From NCBI GenBank assembly GCA_034430275.1, contig DAOUEW010000297.1, forward strand, positions 1 to 22,847: 22,847 bases of DNA, in the 5' to 3' direction. The DNA comes from JAUVXJ01 sp034430275. GTDB taxonomy: Bacteria; Chloroflexota; Anaerolineae; UBA7937; B3-Chlor. The translations under genes and the position numbers were made by a program. How positions within the stretch are numbered: the stretch's first letter is position 1; every line of letters begins with the position of its first letter. Below, in pieces: positions 1 through 7,565 of the stretch. The notes beneath the pieces were generated by a model. It did no database searches and had not been told where the DNA came from. It saw nothing but the letters and a program-made list of their open reading frames with translations.

Positions 1-4
1 ACTG

Positions 5-48
5 GTCCGCTGAAAAGGTGTAGCGGACATCTGATGGACATCTGATGG
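5..48. repeat. Inverted repeat plus 11-bp tandem duplication upstream of tRNA promoter
   Basis: GTCCGCT at 5-11 is perfectly inverted as AGCGGAC at 22-28, with a 10-nt spacer. Overlapping its end, the 11-mer GGACATCTGAT occurs twice in tandem (25-35 and 36-46), followed by GG. The block ends 11 bp before the -35 box of the tRNA promoter. It could be the stem of an upstream transcript end (though no T-run follows) or a protein-binding site. No function is claimed. Confidence 0.5.
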
Positions 49-58
49 CGGTAGGCGG

Positions 59-87
59 TTGACACGGAATGCCCTGTCTGCTATACT
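59..87 (+). promoter_or_regulatory. Sigma70-type promoter of the tRNA cluster
   Basis: A perfect -35 box TTGACA (59-64) is separated by 17 bp from the -10 box TATACT (82-87). TGC (79-81) directly before the -10 gives an extended -10 as well. Transcription should begin near 94, about 25 nt before the first tRNA. Confidence 0.85.
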
Positions 88-118
88 TACCGCAGAGGGT
101 GAGGGGTCGCTCTGGCAC

Positions 119-208
<90 letters not shown>

Positions 209-226
209 TCACTTGCTAGATGTCTT

Positions 227-321
227 GGAGAGGTCGCATAGCCTGGTCTAGTGCGGGCGCCTGCTAAGCGTCTAAGGGGTGATAAGCTCCTTCGTGGGTT
301 CAAATCCCACCCTCTCCGCCA
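227..321 (+). tRNA. tRNA-Ser (GCU anticodon)
   Basis: The acceptor stem GGAGAGG (227-233) pairs with CCTCTCC (311-317). Discriminator G318 is followed by an encoded CCA (319-321). The anticodon loop CTGCTAA (261-267) carries GCT at 263-265, and a long variable arm is present. The T arm is GTGGG-TTCAAAT-CCCAC. It lies 21 nt after tRNA-Ser(UGA) and 3 nt before tRNA-Arg, so the three are very likely one transcript. Confidence 0.96.
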
Positions 322-324
322 CGT

Positions 325-401
325 GCGCCGGTAGCTCAATAGGACAGAGCAACTGACTACGAATCAGTAGGCTGGAGGTTCGAATCCTCTCCGGCGCACC
401 A
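325..401 (+). tRNA. tRNA-Arg (ACG anticodon)
   Basis: The acceptor stem GCGCCGG (325-331) pairs with CCGGCGC (391-397). The discriminator is A398 and CCA is encoded (399-401). The anticodon loop CTACGAA (357-363) carries ACG (359-361); its A34 is normally edited to inosine so that it reads CGN codons. The T arm is GGAGG-TTCGAAT-CCTCT. No clear terminator follows; a T-run at 404-408 precedes rather than follows a GC hairpin. Confidence 0.96.
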
Positions 402-469
402 GTCTTTTTCCCCTGGGCTCTGGCCCATCCCGCGTGTGGGCCCCACTCGTTCTCACGAAGGGAGGAGTC

Positions 470-877
470 GTGATCGAGTTCGCCACCGATGAATGGGCGA
501 AGGCCTTCATGGAACACATCAACCAGAGCGAGGCCTACGCCGAGGCTGCCAAGACCTGGGAGGGGGACTTCTTCTTCATCGTCGAGGCCGATGAGTTCTA
601 CCCTGAGCCTGTGCAGATCTACGTGGACCTCTGGCACGGCAAATGCAGGGAGGCCTTCGCCACGACCGACCCCAGCGTCAAGGAACCCGTCTTTCGTATG
701 AGCGGCCCGCTGGAGAACTGGCGGCGTGTCATCGAGAAGAAGCTGGATCCGCTTCAAGGCCTCCTGACACGCCAGTTCAAGCTCGAAGGTGACATGGTGA
801 AGATCATGCGGGCGGTGAAGGCGGCGCAAGAACTGGTCAACTGTACGGCCCTGGTGCCGACCGAGTTTCCGGAGTAG
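470..877 (+). CDS. SCP2-like (sterol carrier protein) small protein
   Basis: This encodes a 135-aa cytoplasmic protein with no signal peptide. The pattern (WEGDFFFIVEAD, then a strand ending IYVDLWHGKC, then a WRRVIEKKLDPLQGLLTRQFKLEGDM helix region near residues 82-110) resembles the SCP2 lipid-binding fold, in which a beta-sheet and a C-terminal helix enclose a hydrophobic tunnel. GTG at 470 is chosen because GGGAGG (460-465) sits just before it; an in-frame GTG at 434 has no SD. The gene begins 68 nt after tRNA-Arg with no obvious promoter of its own, and it is followed 39 nt later by the DUF4242-like gene. In similar contexts such proteins accompany redox enzymes, but the ligand is unknown. 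Confidence 0.7.
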   Translation: MIEFATDEWAKAFMEHINQSEAYAEAAKTWEGDFFFIVEADEFYPEPVQIYVDLWHGKCREAFATTDPSVKEPVFRMSGPLENWRRVIEKKLDPLQGLLTRQFKLEGDMVKIMRAVKAAQELVNCTALVPTEFPE

Positions 878-916
878 GTCTTCCGTGGATCTATAGGAAG
901 GAGAAGGAGGACAGCA

Positions 917-1186
917 ATGCCGCGCTACATGGTGGTACATTCGACAGGGGGGATCACGGACCAGGAGGAGGCCGTCGCTGCTGCGAGGAAGCTGGTGCGC
1001 TTGCTTCCCCCGGAGTGTAAGTGGTTGAACAGTTGGCTGGCGCTGGAGAAGGCCAAGATGTTCTGCGAGTGGGACGCACCGGGCACAGACGCGCTCCTGG
1101 CGGTTATGGAAGCAGTGACGGGCATCATGCCTGTGGAGGCCATCTACGAGGTCGCTCAGGTAGACCCCTCCTGGTACAAGGAGTGA
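917..1186 (+). CDS. DUF4242-like small protein
   Basis: This encodes an 89-aa protein starting MPRYMVVHS. The pattern (MPxYxV start, a central W-L, then MFCEWDAPGTDALL and a late PVEAIYEVAQVDP) fits the small ferredoxin-like-fold DUF4242 family, some members of which bind nickel. I assign this from the pattern only. A strong SD, GGAGG (914 region), precedes ATG 917. It lies between the SCP2-like gene and the alcohol dehydrogenase, all on the plus strand with gaps of 39 and 66 nt, so co-transcription is likely. No catalytic function can be inferred. Confidence 0.6.
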   Translation: MPRYMVVHSTGGITDQEEAVAAARKLVRLLPPECKWLNSWLALEKAKMFCEWDAPGTDALLAVMEAVTGIMPVEAIYEVAQVDPSWYKE

Positions 1187-1252
1187 AGCCGCGTTGTCTT
1201 TCGTCCACAACCGCCTGCGGCCTGCCAGCCCTGGGGAACCACGGAGGGAAGC

Positions 1253-2416
1253 ATGTGGTACTTCGACAGTCCAAAGATCGTCTTCGGAGAAGGGGCCCTG
1301 GCCCATCTACATGAGATAGAGGGGCGAAGGGCCTTCGTCGTTAGCGACCAGAACCTGGCGGACCTGGGCTTCGTCGAGGTTGTGCAGGACGGTCTCGCCA
1401 GATCAGGCCTGGATAGCGAGTGCTTCCTGGAAGTGGAGCCGGATCCGTCGCTGGGCACGGTGAAGCGAGGGGCCAAGGCCATGGCTGAGTTCGAGCCCGA
1501 CTGGGTGGTCGGCCTGGGCGGCGGTTCGTGCATGGATGCGGCCAAGGCCATGTGGGTGCTCTACGAGCGTCCCGACGTACAGCCCGAGGCCATCAATCCA
1601 GTGGAAAGCCTGGGCCTGCGGCAGAAGGCGCGCTTGATAGCCATCCCCACCACCGCCGGGACGGGGGCGGAAGCCACCTGGATGATCGTCCTCACGGACA
1701 CGGAGGACGATCGCAAGCTGGGCCTCGGATCGCGGGAGAATCTGCCCGATGTGGCCATCGTAGACCCCAGCCTGTCGAGGGGGATGCCGCCTCGGCTCAC
1801 CGCGGACACTGGTCTGGATGCCTTGACCCACGCTATCGAGGGTTACGCCTCCGCCTGGGGCAACGACTTCAGCGACGGGTTGTGCGTGAAAGCAGCGGAC
1901 CTGGTCTTCCGCTATCTCCCCCGGGCCTACGAGGATGGCAGCGACGATGAGGCGCGTGAGAAGATGGCCAACGCTGCTACACTGGCGGGCATAGGCTTTG
2001 GCAACTCCATGGCCGGGCTGGCCCACAGTCTGGGCCACGCCATCGGTGGGGTGTTCCACACGCCCCACGGTAGAGCCGTAGGCCTTTTCTTACCATACAC
2101 TATCGAGTATGCGGCCCGGGAGAATCCCCAGCGCTATAGCGAGATGGCGCGATATCTGGGTCTTTCGTCCGGCTCAGAGGAGCAAGGAGCGGCGAGCCTG
2201 GTCCAGACCGTGAGGGATCTGCTCGAGCGGGTGGAGCAGCCCATCACTCTGGCGCAGTTGGGCATCGAGCGTCATGTGCTACTGGAGCGCTCGGACAAGC
2301 TGCTAGACAACGCGGCCAACGAGGCCACGACCGTGGTGCACCCTCGGATCGCATCGCACGAGGAACTGGAGCGCCTCCTTCTCTGTGCCTACGAGGGCCG
2401 AGCTGTGGGTTTCTAG
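1253..2416 (+). CDS. Iron-containing alcohol dehydrogenase
   Basis: This 387-aa protein is full length for group III (Fe-dependent) alcohol dehydrogenases, which interconvert primary alcohols and aldehydes with NAD(P). The nucleotide-binding signature GLGGGSCMDAAKAM spans residues 87-100, followed by IPTTAGTGAEAT (131-142). The likely metal ligands are D189 and H193 in GLDALTHAIEGYAS, H258 in GLAHSLGH, and H272 in TPHGRA. The start ATG 1253 is preceded by GGAGGGAAGC. Its stop lies 21 nt before the aldehyde:ferredoxin oxidoreductase gene, so the pair is likely one functional unit. The substrate cannot be read from the sequence. Confidence 0.92.
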   Translation: MWYFDSPKIVFGEGALAHLHEIEGRRAFVVSDQNLADLGFVEVVQDGLARSGLDSECFLEVEPDPSLGTVKRGAKAMAEFEPDWVVGLGGGSCMDAAKAMWVLYERPDVQPEAINPVESLGLRQKARLIAIPTTAGTGAEATWMIVLTDTEDDRKLGLGSRENLPDVAIVDPSLSRGMPPRLTADTGLDALTHAIEGYASAWGNDFSDGLCVKAADLVFRYLPRAYEDGSDDEAREKMANAATLAGIGFGNSMAGLAHSLGHAIGGVFHTPHGRAVGLFLPYTIEYAARENPQRYSEMARYLGLSSGSEEQGAASLVQTVRDLLERVEQPITLAQLGIERHVLLERSDKLLDNAANEATTVVHPRIASHEELERLLLCAYEGRAVGF

Positions 2417-2437
2417 CGACGGCAGGAGAGGAGAGCT

Positions 2438-4276
2438 GTGGACGGCTATCTGGGGAAGATACTCCACGTGAACCTGACCACCGGTGAGATCGCTCGAGAG
2501 GAGCTCGAGGAGAGCTATGCGAGGGCGTTCGTCGGAGGTAGCGGGTTGGCCGCTCGATACATCTACGATCTGACCGACTCTGGCACCGATCCCCTGGGGC
2601 CAGAGAACCCTCTGGTCTTCATGACAGGTCCGCTGGTGGGCACACAGGCTCCCTCCTGTGGCCGGTACGTGATCTGCGCCCGTTCCCCTCAAACCGGTCT
2701 GTGGGGGGAGAGCAACGTGGGGGGCTTCGTCGGCCCTCATCTGCGCTTCGCGGGGTACGACGGCGTTCTCTTCAGTGGGCGGGCGTCAAAGCCGGTTTAC
2801 CTCGTCGTCCAGGATGGAGAGGCCGAGTTGAGGGATGCGTCGTCTCTGTGGGGTTTGGGCGTCTACCAGACCCAGGAGGCCATCAAGGAGGAACTGGGCG
2901 CCGGGTCGCTTCGGGTGGCTTGTATCGGCCCGGCGGGGGAGAACCGGGTGAAGTTCGCGAGCATCATCGCCGACCGCGGCAGGGCCGCTGGACGCTCGGG
3001 GATGGGAGCGGTGATGGGTTCCAAGCAGCTCAAGGCCGTCGTGTGTCATGGGACCGGCTCCATCCCGCTGGCCGACAGGGAGGCCTTCGACGCCATAGCT
3101 CGCGAGATCCTCGGGCTAGTCGAAGAAGACGTGAGCACGCAGGTGCTGCACCAGACGGGAACGGCGGGATCAGCGAACCTCTGCTCCATGCTGGGTAACA
3201 TGCCCACCCGGTACTTCACACAGGGCTATTTGGAGACAGTGGACCAGATCAGCGGCAGCACCATGGCCGAGACCGTCCTGGTGGGCACCAGCGGCTGCTA
3301 CGGCTGCGCGGTGCAGTGTGGCCGGGAGGTGGAGATAGCCGAGGGTCGCTACCGTCTGGGACAGACTGACGGGCCTGAGTATGAGACGGTGGGCGCGCTG
3401 GGTTCACTCCTGCTCATAGAGGACCTCGAGGCTGTATGCTTTTTGAACCACCTGTGCAACTCCCATGGTCTGGACACCATCAGCATGGGCGTGACGCTGG
3501 GATTGGCGTTTCTGCTCTACGAACAAGGCATCATCTCAGACAGGGAGACAGGGGGTATCGCGTTACGGTGGGGTGACCCTGAGCCGGTGATCAGGATGAT
3601 CGAGAAGACCGCACGACGAGAGGGCTTCGGGGATCTGCTAGCGGAGGGGAGCCTGGCTCTGGCTCGACGCTACGACGCGGAGGAACTGGCCGCCCAGGTC
3701 AACGGACTGGAGTTGGCCATGCACGATCCTCGGGCCAGCGCCGGCGTTGCTCTGTCCTATCTCACGTCCCCGCGAGGCGCCTGCCACAACAAGAGCGACG
3801 CCTACTGGCTGGACCTGGGGCGCACCATGGAAGACATCGGTGTCGGGTTCTCGGATCGCTTCGAGGAGGAGGGGAAGGCCGCCTTGATGGTCCGGCATCA
3901 GAATTGGAGGAGCGCTGGGGATGCGCTGATAGCCTGCCTGCTGGTCAATCTACCCAGCGACGGGCTGGTCAGTTTGTTGAGTACCGCCACAGGCTGGGAC
4001 GTCACGCTGTCGGATCTCCTGGAGGCAGGCGAGCGCACTATCAATCTGAAGAGGACGCTGAACCTGCGGTGGGGTTTGAGCCCCAGGCAGGAGAAGCTGC
4101 CGGATCTGCTGTTGAGACCTCTGGAGGAGGGGGGCACCGCTGGCTACGTGCCCGATGTGGACAGAGTACTCTCCGACTACTATGGAGCGCGCCAGTGGGA
4201 TAGGGCCACTGGCAAGCCCAGCAAGGAGAAGCTGCTGGCGTTGGGGCTCGAAGAGATGGCGGCGGAACTCTACTAG
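2438..4276 (+). CDS. aor: Tungsten-type aldehyde:ferredoxin oxidoreductase
   Basis: This is a 612-aa cytoplasmic enzyme, the usual length of the AOR family, which oxidises aldehydes to carboxylates (or the reverse) with ferredoxin, using a bis-pterin tungsten centre and one [4Fe-4S] cluster. The N-terminal domain (GYLGKILHVNLTTGEI, residues 3-18; SCGRYVICARSP, 73-84) is typical. AGRSGMGAVMGSKQLKA spans 184-200. Cluster cysteines are C287, C290 and C294 (CYGCAVQC) plus C500 in a C-terminal ACLLVN segment. DGPEYET (311-317) and the SPRGACHN region (444-451) match pterin/active-site segments of the family. It starts with GTG 2438 behind GGAGAGGAG. It follows the alcohol dehydrogenase by 21 nt. 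No pterin-synthesis or tungstate-uptake genes are in the window. Confidence 0.93.
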   Translation: MDGYLGKILHVNLTTGEIAREELEESYARAFVGGSGLAARYIYDLTDSGTDPLGPENPLVFMTGPLVGTQAPSCGRYVICARSPQTGLWGESNVGGFVGPHLRFAGYDGVLFSGRASKPVYLVVQDGEAELRDASSLWGLGVYQTQEAIKEELGAGSLRVACIGPAGENRVKFASIIADRGRAAGRSGMGAVMGSKQLKAVVCHGTGSIPLADREAFDAIAREILGLVEEDVSTQVLHQTGTAGSANLCSMLGNMPTRYFTQGYLETVDQISGSTMAETVLVGTSGCYGCAVQCGREVEIAEGRYRLGQTDGPEYETVGALGSLLLIEDLEAVCFLNHLCNSHGLDTISMGVTLGLAFLLYEQGIISDRETGGIALRWGDPEPVIRMIEKTARREGFGDLLAEGSLALARRYDAEELAAQVNGLELAMHDPRASAGVALSYLTSPRGACHNKSDAYWLDLGRTMEDIGVGFSDRFEEEGKAALMVRHQNWRSAGDALIACLLVNLPSDGLVSLLSTATGWDVTLSDLLEAGERTINLKRTLNLRWGLSPRQEKLPDLLLRPLEEGGTAGYVPDVDRVLSDYYGARQWDRATGKPSKEKLLALGLEEMAAELY

Positions 4277-4313
4277 CGGAAGGATGGGGTTGCCGTAGGC
4301 GGGGAGGCGACGC

Positions 4314-5312
4314 TCACCCCAGTTCGATCTTCTTCAACCGCGAGTTCTCGGTGATGCCTGGGATGCGGCCCCGCTTGGCTACGGGTTTTCCCTCGATCGC
4401 TTTGATGTCGGCGGTGAAGTCTATCGGCGAAGCTGCGCTGACTGCACTGCCGACGCCGAAGGCGTCCACCGGAGCCCCCTTGTCCGCAAAGAGCCTGATC
4501 CGCTGGGCATCTACGCCGCCGCTGACCACGATCTTGACGTGTCCGTAGCCGGCCTGGTCCAAACGGGCCCGAACCTCCTTCACCAGATCGGGGGTGACCC
4601 TGCCCCGCTCACCGGGGGTATCTAGCCTCACGCCCCACAACCTATCGTCCAGGGCGGCGGCCACACGCAGGCTCTCCTCAGCCTCGTCTTTGAAGGTGTC
4701 CACCAGCGCTACACGGTTCACCTCGACGGGGATGTGGCGGTCGAAGGCCCTGGTAGCCTCCACGGTGTCGCCGAAGATCAGGATCATGGCGTGGGGGATG
4801 GTGCCGGTCGGTGGCACGTCGCCTAGCCGGGCACCACCAGGCGTGGCACAGCCCGCGAAACCGCCCACCATGGCCGCATACTCCAGTCGAGGAGCTACAC
4901 GCGGGTGCACGTGGCGGGCTCCAAAGCTGACCACGGGGATACCCTCGGCTGCCTTCACACAGGCGCGGGCGGCGGTGGCCCACCCGCTCTGGTGGGCGAG
5001 CATGCCCAGGAAGGCCGTCTCGTAGAGGCCGAAAGCCGCGTAGCGCCCGGTGATGCGTAGCACCACCTCCTTGGCGCTCATCGAAGCACCCTCGTCGAGG
5101 GCCCAGACTTCGGATCCTGCGGGCAGAACTTGCTGGAGGAGGGCCATTGCTTCCTTCATACCGCACAGAACGCCCTCCCTACTGGTGAAGACCTCCATGG
5201 TGACCACGGGGTCCAGGCCTTCCTGGCGCAGGATCTCCTGTGCTCGTACGAAGTAGATGTCGGCAGTGTCCCCTGAGAGGATATCGGCCTCGGGATCGAA
5301 GAAGGAGGGCAT
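4314..5312 (-). CDS. pncB: Nicotinate phosphoribosyltransferase
   Basis: This 332-aa protein belongs to the nicotinate phosphoribosyltransferase family, which makes nicotinate mononucleotide from nicotinate and PRPP in the Preiss-Handler NAD salvage route. Visible motifs are SFGARHVHP (129-137), the GTIPHAMI loop (170-177), VDTFKDE (204-210), VSGGVD (263-268) and GVGSA (286-290), which build the type II PRTase barrel. It is shorter than the E. coli enzyme, like the compact archaeal/Chloroflexota forms. ATG 5312 is preceded by GGAG with an 8-nt spacer. It lies 34 nt downstream of the nicotinamidase-like gene and shares its promoter. It converges on the aldehyde oxidoreductase gene, with only 37 nt between stops. 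Confidence 0.9.
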   Translation of the reverse strand: MPSFFDPEADILSGDTADIYFVRAQEILRQEGLDPVVTMEVFTSREGVLCGMKEAMALLQQVLPAGSEVWALDEGASMSAKEVVLRITGRYAAFGLYETAFLGMLAHQSGWATAARACVKAAEGIPVVSFGARHVHPRVAPRLEYAAMVGGFAGCATPGGARLGDVPPTGTIPHAMILIFGDTVEATRAFDRHIPVEVNRVALVDTFKDEAEESLRVAAALDDRLWGVRLDTPGERGRVTPDLVKEVRARLDQAGYGHVKIVVSGGVDAQRIRLFADKGAPVDAFGVGSAVSAASPIDFTADIKAIEGKPVAKRGRIPGITENSRLKKIELG

Positions 5313-5346
5313 TTCCAGATCTCCATCTTCTCCAGGCGGAGAGGTT

Positions 5347-5871
5347 CTATTCGATGGTGGTGAGTTGGGCTCCTAGGATCTCGTCGATATGCTTCAGGCC
5401 GAACTGGTGCATCTGGTCGTCGAAGGTGGCGACGCAGTCGGCGTAGACCAAGACCTCGTAGTCGCGGCATCGAGCGTCAGCTACGGTGTGCAGTACGCAG
5501 ATGTCTGTGCAGACGCCGCAGACGTGGATCTTGTCGGGTTTGAGCTGCTCCAGCCGTTCCGTCAGGTCGGTGCCGTAGAAGGCGCTGTAGCGAGTGGAGT
5601 CGAGTCTCTGGCCCGGGTAGGAAGCCAGCTCAGGGATGATCTCGGCTTCCTCGGAGCCCACGACACAGTGGGCTGGCCACATCTGGAACTCCTTGTCGTC
5701 GGGAGCGTGGGCGTCGGCGGTGAAGAAGATCGTGGAGCCCCTGGCCACTTCGCGGTCCAGCAGCTTCTGCACTCTGGGGATGATCTGGCGCGCGGGCTCC
5801 CCACAGAAAAGAGGGTTTCCCTCCTCCAGGAAACCCCGTTGCATGTCGATGACCAGCACCACGTCGTCCAT
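5347..5871 (-). CDS. pncA: Isochorismatase-family nicotinamidase-like hydrolase
   Basis: This 174-aa cysteine hydrolase resembles nicotinamidase, which converts nicotinamide to nicotinate. Asp9 in VLVIDMQ is the catalytic acid, metal ligands fit D53, H55 and H68 (TADAHAP; WPAHCVVG), and the nucleophile is C125 in GVCTDICVLHT. The position normally held by the catalytic lysine (family pattern K-T-R-Y-S-A-F) reads S92-T93-R94-Y95-S96-A97-F98, so the lysine seems absent. ATG 5871 is chosen because GGGAGG stands 8 nt upstream; an in-frame ATG at 5895 overlaps the -10 box and cannot be transcribed from it. The gene partner nicotinate phosphoribosyltransferase supports nicotinamide salvage. Confidence 0.85.
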   Translation of the reverse strand: MDDVVLVIDMQRGFLEEGNPLFCGEPARQIIPRVQKLLDREVARGSTIFFTADAHAPDDKEFQMWPAHCVVGSEEAEIIPELASYPGQRLDSTRYSAFYGTDLTERLEQLKPDKIHVCGVCTDICVLHTVADARCRDYEVLVYADCVATFDDQMHQFGLKHIDEILGAQLTTIE

Positions 5872-5893
5872 CTGCGCCACCTCCCGTACCTCC

Positions 5894-5922
5894 ATTATAC
5901 CCGGTTTGCCATCGCTGGTCAA
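5894..5922 (-). promoter_or_regulatory. Promoter of the nicotinamidase-pncB operon
   Basis: On the minus strand TTGACC (5922-5917) lies 17 bp before a perfect TATAAT (5899-5894). Transcription should start near 5887, giving a leader of about 15 nt to ATG 5871. The remaining intergenic DNA up to the metK stop (5923-6127) shows no other clear signal. Confidence 0.8.
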
Positions 5923-6127
5923 CGGTAAGTGCAGCCGACCTGTGAGGCACGAGCCGTCAGGCGGCCCGTGGCGATTGCTGCACAGCAGGTGGCGACGAGG
6001 CGCTGGGGATACAAGAAGCGCCAGTTGCACACGAATCTGAGGCCTGGTCCGTGGCGGTACGCTGTCCCGGGCATGGCCATTGCCGGCGCCGCTTCGATCT
6101 ACGGACGCCGCTCCTGGGGCTTTGACG

Positions 6128-7345
6128 CTAGCCCAGCCCTGCTTCCTGTCGTAACAGGTCGGCCTTGTCGGTGCGCTCCCACGGTGCGTCGATGTCGTCG
6201 CGGCCGAAGTGGCCGTAGGCGGCGGTGGCTTTGTAGATGGGTCTGCGCAGATCCAGGTCGCGGATGATGGCCGCCGGACGCAGGTCGAAGTGAGCATCGA
6301 TGAGATCGACGATGCGGTCGTCGGAGATCTTTCCGGTATCGAAGGTTTCCACCATCAACGACAGAGGTCGGGCCACGCCGATGGCGTAGCTCAGTTGCAG
6401 CTCCAGCCGGTCGGCGATGCCGGCTGCTACGAGATTCTTGGCCACGTACCGTGCCATGTAGGACGCGGAGCGATCTACCTTGGTGGGGTCCTTGCCGGAG
6501 AAGCAGCCGCCGCCGTGACGTGCCACACCACCGTAGGTGTCCACGATGATCTTACGCCCGGTGACCCCGGCGTCTCCCTGGGGTCCGCCGGTGACGAATC
6601 TGCCGGTGGCATTCACGTAGACCTTGGTGTCCTTGTCCATCATCTCAGAGGGCACCACGGTCTTGATGGCATGTTCCAGAAGATCCGCCTCTATCTGCGG
6701 CTGCTCCACGGTGGGAGCATGCTGCGCGGCGAGGACGATGGCGTCGATCCTCTTGGGGACTCCGTATTCGTACTGCACGGTAACCTGGCTCTTGCCGTCG
6801 GGCCTGAGGTAGGACAGAGTCTTCTTCTTGCGCAATTCGGCCAGGCGACGACACAGTCTGTGGGCCAGCATGATGGGCAGAGGCATCAGTTCGGGCGTCT
6901 CGGTGCACGCGAAGCCGATCATCATGCCCTGATCGCCAGCACCGATGGCCTCGATCTCCTGGTCATTCATCTCTCCGCGTTTGGCCTCCAGCGCCTTGTT
7001 CACACCCAGGGCGATGTCGGGACTCTGCTCCTTGATAGAGAGGATAACCCCGCACGTATCATAGTCGAAGCCAAACTTGGCGCGCGTATAGCCGATCTCG
7101 CGGATGGTCTCTCGGGTCACGTCGGCGATCTCGACATAGGTGGAGGTGGTGATCTCGCCCATGACCACCATCAGGCCGGTGGTGGTGGCGCATTCACAGG
7201 CCACTCTGGCATTGGGGTCCTTGGCGATGATGGCATCGAGGACGGCGTCGCTCACCTGGTCGCAGATCTTGTCGGGATGACCCTCGGTGACGGATTCTGA
7301 GGTGAAGTACGTCTTCGGGGAAGTCATGAAAGTAGTACCGCTCAT
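6128..7345 (-). CDS. metK: S-adenosylmethionine synthetase
   Basis: This 405-aa enzyme forms S-adenosylmethionine from methionine and ATP, releasing phosphate and pyrophosphate; it acts as a cytoplasmic oligomer. The N-terminal ESVTEGHPDKICDQVSDA segment provides the ATP/methionine-binding His and Asp. GAGDQGMMIGFACTET is the hexapeptide-type GAGDQG loop, and GGGCFSGKDPTKVDRSA is the P-loop-like signature with catalytic lysines. ATG 7345 is chosen because AAAGGAG stands 10 nt upstream; an in-frame ATG at 7369 would place this SD inside the gene. It has its own promoter (7418-7446). Two predicted methyltransferase genes nearby would use its product. Confidence 0.97.
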   Translation of the reverse strand: MSGTTFMTSPKTYFTSESVTEGHPDKICDQVSDAVLDAIIAKDPNARVACECATTTGLMVVMGEITTSTYVEIADVTRETIREIGYTRAKFGFDYDTCGVILSIKEQSPDIALGVNKALEAKRGEMNDQEIEAIGAGDQGMMIGFACTETPELMPLPIMLAHRLCRRLAELRKKKTLSYLRPDGKSQVTVQYEYGVPKRIDAIVLAAQHAPTVEQPQIEADLLEHAIKTVVPSEMMDKDTKVYVNATGRFVTGGPQGDAGVTGRKIIVDTYGGVARHGGGCFSGKDPTKVDRSASYMARYVAKNLVAAGIADRLELQLSYAIGVARPLSLMVETFDTGKISDDRIVDLIDAHFDLRPAAIIRDLDLRRPIYKATAAYGHFGRDDIDAPWERTDKADLLRQEAGLG

Positions 7346-7417
7346 CGAAAACGAATCTCCTTTGCTCAAGTTTGCCCCCTGCGAGCCAGCGCGATGGCTG
7401 GTTCATCCAAGGAGCTT

Positions 7418-7446
7418 AATGTAGTCCAAACAGCGCCTCATGGCAA
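7418..7446 (-). promoter_or_regulatory. Promoter of metK
   Basis: On the minus strand TTGCCA (7446-7441) lies 17 bp before TACATT (7423-7418). The leader would be about 65 nt and contains only a short hairpin (CCAGC/GCTGG near 7386-7401). That is too short for a classical SAM-I riboswitch, and no such motif was seen. Confidence 0.6.
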
Positions 7447-7494
7447 GGGCGTCCACAGCGGTGCCGTCCTCTGAAGCGCAGGAGTGGCCATACG

Positions 7495-7529
7495 AAAGCC
7501 CCGACTCGCCGAGCACGCGCGGTCGGAGC
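7495..7529 (-). terminator. Weak intrinsic terminator after the sulfotransferase-like gene
   Basis: On the minus strand GCTCCGAC (7529-7522) pairs with GTCGGGGC (7505-7498). This is an 8-bp stem with one G-T wobble and a 16-nt loop, followed by TTTCGT. It sits between the sulfotransferase-like stop at 7566 and the metK promoter at 7446, where a terminator is expected. The short T-run lowers confidence. Confidence 0.45.
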
Positions 7530-7565
7530 CTGTGTGCCTGAGGCGGCGTGGATGGAGCGGGCGGA

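Noticed and set aside
272..1306. 344-aa minus-strand frame
   Set aside because: It runs antisense through two tRNAs and two plus-strand genes. Its C-terminal residues are the familiar artefact of translating tRNAs in reverse.
4285..4321. TGGGGT/ACCCCA inverted repeat between convergent stops
   Set aside because: Six pairs with a 24-nt loop and no T-run is too weak to call a terminator.
6209..7300. 363-aa plus-strand frame
   Set aside because: It is a shadow of metK with Gly/His/Asp-rich low-complexity composition and no family match.
7346..7417. SAM riboswitch upstream of metK
   Set aside because: The predicted leader is about 65 nt with one short hairpin, too short for SAM-I and without recognisable core motifs.
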